Assembly: GCA_037127315.1 (NCBI GenBank)
Contig: JBBBDQ010001944.1
Location: 226,001-290,000, forward strand
Length of the DNA stretch: 64,000 nt
DNA from: Ascarosepion bandense
Taxonomy: Eukaryota > Mollusca > Cephalopoda > Sepiida > Sepiidae
Direction of reading: 5' to 3'
The translations under genes were made by a program, and so were the position numbers. Shown in pieces: positions 55,340 through 64,000 of the stretch. Position 1 is the first letter of the stretch. Each line of letters begins with the position of its first letter. The notes beneath the pieces are model-generated. The model was not told the origin of the DNA. It searched no databases and was given only the letters and a program-made list of their open reading frames with translations.

Positions 55340-55895
55340 ACAAACGACAGACAGCTATCTGGGGAAACATGTACAAAAGCAAGTAAAGAAAATTGTGTAG
55401 AAAGGATTATACGTCAATTTGAAGAAGATATATGGCTGTCGACGACATTTTAAATACCTAGGAGAGGCTTTAACAGAGTACGGAAAGTGCAACACCAAAA
55501 TCCGAAGGCACATTGAGATAGCGAAAGATGCCTTGAAAAATTTCAACGAAGAATAAAGAAAAAGGATCATTTCAAAAGAAAGAAAGAAAAGAAGAATAAA
55601 CTCTTATGTAATACCAATTTTTCTAAATGACAATGAATGCTGAATCGTCTTATCACAGATGAAGAAAAGGTTTGAGGCAGTAGAAATATTTCTAAAGGTC
55701 GTTGCTAGGAATAACATGGATTGGACATGTGATCAACGACAAAGTTTTAAGGAACATGGAAACAAAAAAGACCATTCTACTTAATTCCATAACGAGACTG
55801 AGGCAAATAATAAGGAAAGCGTGTTTAGAAAATATAACACTCACATTGAAGGCAAAAGATTTAAAAGAAAAATATTCTAACTTACCTAACAATTT
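55339..55895 (+). mobile_element. RTE-like LINE, part downstream of the mariner
   Basis: Continues the RTE frame (TNDRQLSGET) from 54071, then a HFKYLGEALTEYGKCNTKIR stretch at 55440-55510, IEIAKDALKNF, MKKRFEAV and, at 55700 onward, WIGHVIND. The pre-insertion RTE sequence can be recovered by removing the mariner, one TA copy and the array. Confidence 0.8.
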
Positions 55896-56194
55896 GAAAT
55901 GATTTGTTCGAATATTATTTTTGATCGATACTCATATTTAAGTAGATATATTTTTTTAATTAAACAATATTATATATTTATATCTACCGGCCTGATTATT
56001 TACGATAAATTTTTATTACGAAAATGTGTGTCATTCGGCAGGATTCAAACCTGCGACCCCTATCCACACATTTTCGTAATAAAAATTTATCGTAAATAAT
56101 CAGGCCGGTAGATATAAATGTATAATACTGTTTATATAGTATATCTACTTAAATATGAGTATCGATCAAAAAATGTTAAAACAAATCATTTCAA
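55892..56194. mobile_element. Palindromic MITE-like element, copy C
   Basis: Same arms as copies A and B. The centre has GGCAGGATTCAAACCTGCGA then CCCCTATCCAC, an almost perfect T-arm/acceptor half of the same tRNA-like core. The other half is replaced by the inverted arm. Confidence 0.75.
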
Positions 56195-57085
56195 ATTGTC
56201 GGTTGTTTATAACCAAGTTTCGTTTACCTAACAATCTTATATAAATGGTTAACAAGTACAGAGATTAGAGGAGATAGCAAAGAGACACATTTAACTAACT
56301 ACAAATGAAAGCAGATTGTGAAGAACCATGATCCTCAACGTCCTGCAGGGACACAGCACACAGACAAAGAAAGTCTTCTTTGAAGGAAACAGTCTATATT
56401 CATTAAACGAACAGTTAGCATTTCTGTTATTTGAAATTTGTAAAGGCTTTCTGTCAAAACAGTTTCGCAGGGAAATAGGCTTATGACTGCTATCGCTCTT
56501 TCCTATACTGATGAGGGTTTCGTTCCAAAGTTTTTGTTTGAAAAAATTTAGAACATCAGCACCTTGATTATTCGCTTATTTTCTTTTCAAGATATTAATT
56601 CTGTTGATGCTGTCGAATACATCCAGCAGAAGTGGTTTCTGTTATTTGGAAAATGGTTTTTGTCATGCTTAAGCCATTGCACGATTTTCGAAGAAAAATG
56701 ATCTCTAAACCTACAGGATCACTTGTTCAAATATACTTTTAAATCATTGGTCTAAAATGGTTGTAGACAGCTGACAGTTCGGAGATTTCTGAATGCGTTT
56801 ATCTTCCACAAATTACATTTACACGGGTTGCTGTTCCACATACCTAACGTTTTTATTGCAGTAGTGTAAGGCTGTGTTCAGTTATCTAATGCCAAGTTCT
56901 CTGAGGAATATATTTATACAGCCGTGTACCTCTGGGACAATGGTAACAAACTTCGAAGTGACTAAGTGGCAAACTTTATTTACTAACGATGTTTCTTAGG
57001 AATTAACGAGTTTTATTCAAATTCTGACATTACTTCTTAAACATGATATTTAAACGATACTCATATTTTCGCAGACATCCCATAT
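56195..57085. other. 0.9 kb without recognised features
   Basis: AT-rich. Nothing supported. Confidence 0.5.
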
Positions 57086-57325
57086 TTGAATTCATTGCAT
57101 TCACTTACGCACGAACACCCTTGGGCAAAGTATTAATCAGTCTCCTCTCCCTCCAGTAATGGGTTAAATAGCAGGGCAGACTGGGTTCTATAGCCTTGTT
57201 TGGAAACCTGTCTACCACCGAAAGTAATAGCAACCTACTTTGGGAAATTTTTCTGCCCAGTCATTCATGTCACTTTCGAGACATGATTGCCCAAGCGTGT
57301 ATCTCGTATGCACTTTACTGACAGA
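57086..57325 (+). mobile_element. tRNA-SINE, 5'-truncated
   Basis: Begins at TTGAATTCATTGCATTCAC (just after the B box) and carries the body and CGTATGCACTTTACTGAC end. Confidence 0.8.
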
Positions 57326-57663
57326 TTTCCTGTTTATTTTATCCTGATGGTTATTACGTAGGGGGGACGATTATATATTTTATCATTCTAAAGTTTGAGT
57401 ATAAATTATTATAGAAATGTACGCCTACCGGCGTTTGCATTCTAAAATTCTTATTGTTATGGTGCCGTATAAACATTGGAATGAAATCTCCCCTCAACAT
57501 AAATACTAACCTGCTATACATCCTGGGAGATAGTCGTGACGCAGTGTAACATGATAGTTTGGACGGACTTTTCTATCTGCTGACTAATAACACACTTATT
57601 TTGCATATATGTTTTGTTATTCCAGTACACTGGTTCAACCTACTTTCTTGATTTCGTCTCTTT
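57326..57663. other. 0.34 kb without recognised features
   Basis: Nothing supported. Confidence 0.45.
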
Positions 57664-57675
57664 CTTCCTGGCCCT

Positions 57676-57983
57676 GGATGTGCGTTGTGGCGCAGTGGAT
57701 ATCGGCTCGGAACGAGAAATCGGGGAACCGAGTTCGAATTCCAGTTGAATTCATTGCATTCACTTACGCGCAAATACCCTTGGGAAAGGTATTTATCCGT
57801 CTCTTCCCTCCAGTTATGGGTTAAATAACAGGACAGATTGGGTTCTATAGCCTTGGTCGGCAACCAGTCTACCACAGAAAGCAATGGCAACCTACTGATA
57901 ATCTTCTGCCCAGTCAGTCATGTCTCTTTCGAGACATGATCGCCCAAGCGTGTATCGCGCATGGCACTTAACTGACTGACTGA
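57676..57983 (+). mobile_element. tRNA-derived SINE with 12-bp target-site duplication
   Basis: Full-length, low-divergence copy from GGATGTGCGTTGTGGCGC to CACTTAACTGACTGACTGA, 308 bp. Flanked by CTTCCTGGCCCT at 57664-57675 and 57984-57995, a perfect target-site duplication. The terminal (ACTG)n tail fits SINE mobilisation. Confidence 0.9.
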
Positions 57984-57995
57984 CTTCCTGGCCCT

Positions 57996-58344
57996 AACAG
58001 GCCACAACACTTATAAAGAGAAATTGCTCTCTGGTTGGGTTCAAATTTGCAACGCCCTTGTAATGGTAACCACTAATAAGCCCGATGTACTACCAGACAA
58101 TTCAAAATCCAATGACTTTCACAGTACAGCAAAGTTAAATTACCCAATTTTAGAAATGCATGTCTTGATTCGGAGCCTATATCAGCTGTTAATTTCGCAA
58201 ACGAAACTTAAACGACATACTTTCTAGGAATTCTTAATTATAATCTGATATTATATTTTATTAATTCAAACATTATATATAATGGCTACACGAGCTTAAG
58301 TACAAATCTTCTTTTCTTGTAAACAGTATAGATGTTGGGTTTCC
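57996..58344. other. 0.35 kb without recognised features
   Basis: Nothing supported. Confidence 0.45.
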
Positions 58345-58812
58345 GGTGTGTTCTACAAGTACTTTCACGGCTTCTGCTCCGATGAACTTAGCACACTGGT
58401 GCCCCTGTATACGAATTTACTCCAGTCACAATTAGCAATTAGGTCCCACCATTTTACTGTGAAACCAATAAAATGTAAAAGAAATTCTACCCCCTCAGAT
58501 TCTTTTCTCGCACCTCCCGCCAGTGGAACTCCCTTCCATTTGCTTTCTTCCCCGACAGCTACAATCTCCAAGAATTTCAATGTAAAATCAATAGTCATCT
58601 CCAATCTCACTAACTTGCATCCTCTCTCTCCCTCTCATGCTCCTTCCTTCGTCCGCTCCACTTTCATCATTATTCTCATCCCTCTCCTACCCACTTGCTA
58701 ACACCCCCTATAACCTGTCACTCTTTCTCATAACTTTCCTTCTATGTCAAACCCCTGCACAACAGTGGCAGTATAATGCCTTGCTTGGGGCGATACGATT
58801 ATATAAAAAAAT
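58345..58812 (+). mobile_element. CR1/L2-like LINE 3' end
   Basis: Plus strand. The frame 58348-58701 reads MFYKYFHGFCSDELSTLVPL, QLAIRSHHFTVKPIKC, then FLAPPASGTPFHLLSS. The tail CCCTGCACAACAGTGGCAGT and ATGCCTTGCTTGGGGCGATA precede an A-rich end at 58800-58812. The start of the open frame is the M of the FYKYFHG motif and not a real start codon, since the protein continues upstream in other copies. Confidence 0.8.
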
Positions 58813-60799
58813 AACCTTTAAAATCTTCATCCCGTAAACAGTTCAAATGTTACGAATGCATATTTTTTATTAGAGAATGTTTATTGCATACAAAAAGCTC
58901 TTAATGCTTAATTATGTGATAATCAGAAGGAAAGATATCAAATGAATATGGAGGATGAGATTTATTTTCAGAATTCAGGCTATGCAACTTTTAGACGGTT
59001 GATTGAAAAGCGTACAGCCGTGCATTGTGGTGCCGAATAATTAATGTAAGATATTTCCCTTTTTCAGTTTTTCGTGCATGCACTCAATCTCTCCACAATA
59101 CAAGGTTGCTATAATTGTTTTCCCTTGAAACATGAATGGATAACCTTTTCCAAATACCGGCATACAGTAACCATTAACTTTTAGAGTGCAGTAGAGGTTT
59201 CTGGTAATGTTTTGGTGATTCAATTGCGTCTACCCACTGACCTAACATCTTACTCTTGTGAAAGTGTATCCATTTCTAATGGCATGAAATGATTCGATGC
59301 AAAAATGTTATTTTTTTCTTAGTTTGTATGTATATAGTAAGATTACTCGACTTTATTCCATTGTAATCATTTTCATTGAACTTATGAGTAACAATTTTTT
59401 AAAAAAAGTTATCTGGATAGAAAAAGAATTAGGAATAAGTATAGAATATTTTAATATAATCAGGACTTTACTTCGTTAGAGGACCTGGTCAATAAGCAAC
59501 AAAAGGCAAGATGTTAAGAAATAGATTTCTTTGCATATTTTTATTATATTGAGATTCAATTATCTATAAACGAAGTCAGATCAAAAAACAGTGCGACTGT
59601 TGCTATATTAAGGGAGCTAAGTACGTAGAATGAAGCTGCTTAGCTCAAATTGTCCTTGAACTCTGTTTTCATTACCTCAAAACTTATACCGTTCTCGTTT
59701 GCTTCCGTTATTAGAAGCTGTGCTTGGAAGAAAAGTGTATAGAGTACATTCATCTCACCACACCACAGAGGTTCCCCTAATGACCATGGCTTGTACAGCA
59801 TTTTTAGGGTGAAGCCGAACATTCCCCAACAACCAACATATCCCCTAAATCTCGGCTCTTACGACGTGAAAATATAACAATGGAACTACTTTTAATGAGA
59901 TTAAATGCCGAGTGGATATGTGTTGTCTTTTTATTTTATAGCGTCATTTCTGATAATTCATATAGTAACTTATAGTAAAATTTGCGTCCATGGTGACAAT
60001 TAAAGTATGGATAATCGAAAATGGTCAAAATTAATATCGTCTTCAATAGCCTAAATATATTTTCAGCATTAATATAAAGTCAGTTGAGAAGTAATATTAT
60101 ACTAAATTTAGTATGTAATAGTTTAAAAAAGTATCCGAAAATTTTTGAAGCTTGCGAAATATGTAAATATATTTTGCATTTGAAAACAAACTGCACATTT
60201 TTGTATTCAGATTTTAGATTCATTATTGTTTTTTATACATTTCTTATCTTAAATAATGGAAGCTGTAAATCCTAGTCAAGTAAGTTTTCTTTTCGTTCTT
60301 CTAAATATTTAAATCATATTTTTTACTGTTACAACAATAATTTTTCCAGAATTCATTGTAATTTTTTATTATTTCAGTTATCCCCTATTCGTCTTTCTCT
60401 TCAATGACTCATTCGCTATTCACAAATACCAATATTTCATTCGCAGGTTACTGACGATCTATTTTCATATTTGAATTTATACTTTTAATGTACGCTTATT
60501 TCAGAAAATCCAAAGAATTAAAAGAAAAATGACAAATACAAGAATATCTTATCGGTTTCTTTTGGCTTTCACAGGGGTCTAAGATTGTCGATAAATTAAA
60601 AATAATTTTTTGAAATATAAAAGATTTGCCTCTTATCCATTAAAAATCGGGGAAACGATTTGGCTATGTTAAAACATATGTCGCAGAACCCGCTAAAATG
60701 TGTGTTGAGGATAATGTGTCTAGAAATAGAAGCGAAAACTGAAACAGATGTGGAGGGATAACCCAATTCTATGGCCAACAACTAAGTAATGACACACTC
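58813..60799. other. 2 kb without recognised features
   Basis: Very AT-rich. Short frames at 59041-59223 and 59640-59822 (minus) are clean but too short to judge. No motif assigned. Confidence 0.5.
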
Positions 60800-60990
60800 T
60801 AAATAAGAGCGTAAACATCGGGAAATAAGCAGTGTTCTGCTCAGAATTACACCAGAAAGAGCAATTGAAATGCAAACGAATGTATAGCTGTGTTTTATAG
60901 ATTATGCAAAAATGTTTGAAAAAGTATGACGCCAAAACTATTAGAATTTCTCGGTAGCATTGACATTAGTGGAAAGGATATCTATTCGGG
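60800..60990 (+). mobile_element. RTE-like LINE reverse transcriptase scrap
   Basis: Broken frame: MQTNV..LCFIDYAKMFEKV (compare FVDYDKAFNIV), then KLLEFLGSIDISGKDI. The catalytic D of the YDKAF motif is changed to YAKMF. Only motif A and its neighbours remain. Confidence 0.65.
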
Positions 60991-61124
60991 TGACTCCGAG
61001 TAAGGCAGGAGCAGCTAAAAGCTCAAATTTTAAAATAATTGAAAAGATATTAGTGATTTTACAAGTATTTAATTTATATCGAGTTTAAAGTAACATTAAA
61101 ACTTCGTGTAATTAAAAAGCAACA
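60991..61124. other. Short unrecognised stretch
   Basis: Nothing supported. Confidence 0.4.
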
Positions 61125-61365
61125 ATTAATATTTCCATATTGCCATATTCACGACGTTTCGGCATTTGTACACTCCGGCCTTCTTCAGGTGAGTTGAATT
61201 TTAAACTGAACCGAATTTTTCGTTCACCGAAATTGAGATTGAGTCATGCCTCTTCCAGATGTCTTAGTATTAGTTATGTCTCTTTAACCCAACGCTCAAT
61301 GTTTTATTTACCTCTGCTTTAGCCAGGTATTGAACTCACAATGTTTGGAGTCAAGTCACTGGATT
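61125..61365 (-). repeat. Dispersed repeat with hammerhead-like boxes, copy 1
   Basis: On the minus strand, 61188-61153 reads CTGAAGAAGGCCGGAGTG..GCCGAAACGTC: CTGANGA, then a GGC/GCC pair, then GAAA, then GTC, in hammerhead ribozyme order. Downstream on the plus strand GCTTTAGCCAGGTATTGAAC is a second conserved block. The repeat resembles Penelope-like element ends, but I cannot prove this. Confidence 0.5.
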
Positions 61366-61689
61366 CACACAAATTTTTTAGCCACTGAAAATGGCAGCAG
61401 ATATACAAAACGACCTTTAGTCTGTTGTTAACCAAAGCAAAGGATGATTTGTTAATTTTATACCTTCCAAAACAAAACTGCACTGTTTTAGACATCTTAG
61501 AGAACCCTTTCTGCCTTCAAATCTGATGCTAACCTCCAAGAGAATGACTCGCTGATTCTTCTTGGGCTAACGTTCTTTGCTGACATGAACTGAATAAACT
61601 ATATTGAAAATATTACTAGGTAAGCCGGTAGAAATTTGTTTCACTGTTTAGAGTTAGAAGATTTTTCTCTCCAGAGTCTATCTTACATA
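61366..61689. other. 0.32 kb without recognised features
   Basis: Nothing supported. Confidence 0.4.
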
Positions 61690-62180
61690 TCCATTGGTCT
61701 ACAATTATTCCAGGCTTATAATATTGTTGCCACATATGGTCCGGTACGCCTGCTATCTATCACGAGCCTCTTGATAATATCCAAAGAAAAATCAGCGATA
61801 TCGTCGGTCCTGATCTGGTGGCTCGGTTTCTCTCACTTTCCCACCGTTGTAAGGTTGACTCGTTTTGCCTCTTCTATAAGTACTTTCATGGTAATTTTTC
61901 GGATGAACTCTTCGCTATTGTAACCTAGAGTTTAAGTACAGTACTATACTGGCGAGATGGTCTCACCAATGTACACTGAGCTGGGTAGATCTAACCGTAC
62001 ACTCAATGGTAACAGTTTCTTTTCTCGCACTTCTCGTTTGTGGGATTTATTTCCGGCTCCACGCTTTCCGGCAAAAATTAATCTGAAAAAATTAAATGCA
62101 GTGTCATTCGTTATCTACTGTCCCCCTAATTAATTTTCATTTGTTCTCGATCTTTTAGCAATGTTTTAACTCTTTCTCAC
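61690..62180 (+). mobile_element. CR1/L2-like LINE 3' end
   Basis: Plus strand, no intact frame. Fragments read QRKISDIVGPDLVARFLSLS, HRCKVDSFCLFYKYFHGNFS, DELFAIV, then later FLFSHFSF. It includes more N-terminal sequence than most copies. Stops and shifts throughout. Confidence 0.75.
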
Positions 62181-62348
62181 CTCGTAACCCCTTGCTTCAC
62201 TCTCTTTTTTTCGGTGAAATCGATTAAAATAAAAGTAAAATTTGAACATTTAATTTTTAAGTCACAAGATTCGAGAAGGATATTACTATGGTTGTCTTCT
62301 ATTATGATTCCGTTTTTATTATGGTGGCCTATTAATTTGGTTGTTCAC

Positions 62349-62652
62349 GATGTGCGTTGTGGTGCAGTAGATATCGACTCGAAACGAAAAATCGGAAAGC
62401 CGAGTTCGAATTCCAGTTGAAGTAATTCATTTATGCGCAAATACCTTTGGAAATTGTTTTAATCCTTCTCTTTCCTCCAACTATGGGTCAAATAACAGGA
62501 CAGAATGGGGTCTGTAGCCTTGGTTGGCAACCAGTCTACCACAGAAAGCAATGGCAACCAACTGCGGTAAAAGCTTCTGCCTAGTCAGTCATGTTTCTTT
62601 CGAGAAATGATCGCCCAAAGCGTGTATCGCGTATGGTACTTAAGTGATTGAC
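62349..62652 (+). mobile_element. tRNA-derived SINE
   Basis: GATGTGCGTTGTGGTGCAGT head, TCGACTCGAAACGAAAAATC, GAGTTCGAATTCC B-box, body and CGCGTATGGTACTTAAGTG end. Moderately diverged. Confidence 0.8.
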
Positions 62653-62792
62653 TATTTTAATATCTATGTTAAACCCATTCTTTAAAAATTTATCCATTCA
62701 AACAGACAGCCTAAGAATTAATTTGATAAATGAGATTCTTAAAAAAAAACACTGCTTAAGAATTCTCTCAATTGAGATACTTTTTTTTTATA

Positions 62793-63076
62793 GTGGGTAT
62801 CGACTCAGAACGAGAGATCGGCTACTGAGTTCGAATTCCAGTTGAATTCCTTGCATTCACTTACTCACAAATACGCTTGTGAAAGGTATAATCCGTCTCT
62901 TTCCTCCAGTTATGGGTTAAATAATAGAACAGATTGGGTTCCATATGAAACCAATGACCAATGACCAATGAACCAATGGCAACCTACTGCAGGATAATCT
63001 TCTGCCTAGTCAGTCATGTTTCTTTCGAGACATGATCGCCCAAAGCGTGTATCACGTATGGCACTTAACTGACTGA
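62793..63076 (+). mobile_element. tRNA-derived SINE, slightly 5'-truncated
   Basis: Starts at GTGGGTATCGACTCAG, inside the A box, and keeps the B box. An internal GACCAATGACCAATGAACCA duplication is visible near 62945-62975. Confidence 0.8.
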
Positions 63077-63290
63077 ACAACAAGATTTTTTTTTGTATAC
63101 TTGATTCTGTTGAGGGGTTTCATTTGGAATTCAGAAAGCTCTACTTGGATTAATAAAAAGGTGAATATTAATTCAAACTTCCATAGCCCTGTTTTCAAAT
63201 TAATTCTAAATCAGTAGCTGCTAGTACAATGCGGCAAACTTGCATATATAAACAATATTTCAGTCACAAAGAAGTGAGTATTAAATGGAA

Positions 63291-63560
63291 TCAATCAGTT
63301 AAGTGCCATACCTGATACACACTTGGACGTTGATATCTCGAAAGAGACTGAGCAGAAATTTTCCCGCAGTAGGTTGTCATTACTTTCTGTAGCAGACTGG
63401 TGGCCAACCAAGGCTATAGAACCCAATCTGTCGTGCTATTAAAACCCATAGCTGAATGGAAGATGCGGATTAATATCTTTCCGAAGGGTATTTGTGCGTA
63501 AGTGAATGCAACGAATTTAACTTGAATTCGAACTCACCTCTCCGATTTCTCGTTAGTGTC
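63291..63560 (-). mobile_element. tRNA-derived SINE
   Basis: The reverse-oriented SINE begins at TCAATCAGTTAAGTGCC and ends within the head near CTCGTTAGTGTC. Confidence 0.75.
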
Positions 63561-63764
63561 AAATCTATTTTTAAGTCATGAAGCTATCCTACATTTTTTT
63601 AAGCATAATACATTCTAAACATTTTCTGATAAAAATGTTTGCAGGTAAATTTATAAAGCTTATTAGATATTAGGTAAATTTTTAAAGTTAATTAGATGGA
63701 CATTATTTGTCTATACTTCTGAGATGAGGAAGTGTTGATATTATTCACACCGTTCGTAATGTTC

Positions 63765-64000
63765 TCCTCGTCTTTATTTCCATGTTTATGACATTTCAGC
63801 CTTTGTACGCTCCGATCTTCTTCAGGAATTTTGAACTGAAACCTTTATTTTGATCACTGGTGTATATCATTCTCATTCAATGTGCGATGTCACTACCAGA
63901 TGCCATGTAATTGTCTATTTTTCAATCAGCTCTTTATGTTATTTGTTCACGACTGCTGTAGCCAGGTATTGAACTCACACCTCTTTAGGTCAAGTCACTG
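63765..64000 (-). repeat. Dispersed repeat with hammerhead-like boxes, copy 2 (cut by window edge)
   Basis: The minus strand at 63825-63790 reads CTGAAGAAGATCGGAGCG..GGCTGAAATGTC, the same order as copy 1. GCCAGGTATTGAACTCACAC near 63961 matches copy 1, and AGTCAAGTCACTG or GTCAAGTCACTG occurs in both. The right end is beyond the window. Confidence 0.5.

Noticed and set aside
58990..59040. Another SINE head (GTGCATTGTGGTGCCG)
   Set aside because: Only about 16 bases resemble the SINE head, with no body. Could be chance.
59041..59822. Two clean minus-strand frames (60 codons each) as exons of one gene
   Set aside because: They are short and unlike any family I recognise. No splice pattern links them. 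Left undecided and not annotated as genes.

Overview
The window looks like repeat-dense, gene-poor DNA from an animal nucleus, most likely a cephalopod mollusc (octopod-like). This rests on composition and repeat content, not on any host gene. The DNA is AT-rich and full of long (TA)n, (TG)n, (TTC)n and (GATA)n tracts. It carries many copies of a tRNA-derived SINE with a promoter-bearing head, a related SINE with a 5S rRNA-like head, and decayed LINEs of RTE, CR1/L2-like and R2-like type. Tc1/mariner, piggyBac and Helitron remnants, foldback elements and several tandem arrays are also present. I could not identify a confident host protein-coding gene, a functional tRNA or rRNA gene, a CRISPR array or anything prokaryotic. 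Most open frames come from microsatellites or dead transposon ORFs.

Layout. 0-6 kb: the window opens inside a 5S/tRNA SINE. It continues with an RTE remnant, a run of (TA)n tracts, a Helitron end, and a 5S/tRNA SINE flanked by a 12-bp target-site duplication. 7-12 kb: a CR1/L2-like LINE 3' end, an RTE 3' end, a tRNA SINE and a second full 5S/tRNA SINE with a 120-nt 5S-like head. 13-16 kb: two palindromic elements (one with an inverted, split tRNA-like core), a 228-bp near-perfect foldback, an RTE remnant, a minisatellite and a Tc1-like MITE. 18-25 kb: a 239-bp tandem duplication, SINEs, a piggyBac-like relic and a large (TTC)n array next to an RTE tail. 26-33 kb: LINE and SINE relics, a 229-bp tandem array made partly of inverted SINE tail, and nested inverted repeats. 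33-36 kb: two Tc1/mariner relics. 36.6-40.5 kb: the best preserved RTE reverse transcriptase fragment (YADD motif intact), with inverted RTE and LINE copies downstream. 41.2-43.4 kb: a degenerate pyrimidine/AT-rich satellite. 45 kb: a ~163-bp tandem array. 47-50 kb: a Helitron and three R2-like LINE pieces. 50.4-52.4 kb: two more tandem duplications. 53-56 kb: a Helitron with textbook ends, then an RTE whose catalytic-motif region is split by a mariner, whose end has expanded into nine 49-bp repeats. 57-64 kb: SINEs, LINE ends, and two copies of a repeat with hammerhead-like sequence boxes.

These pieces do not form a pathway. The window is a stratigraphy of insertions: old LINE bodies, then DNA transposons and SINEs inserted into or beside them, then local tandem amplification seeded by transposon ends. 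The most interesting parts are the chimeric 5S/tRNA SINE with target-site duplication, the mariner-end array, the split tRNA-like foldback element and the nested inverted repeats.
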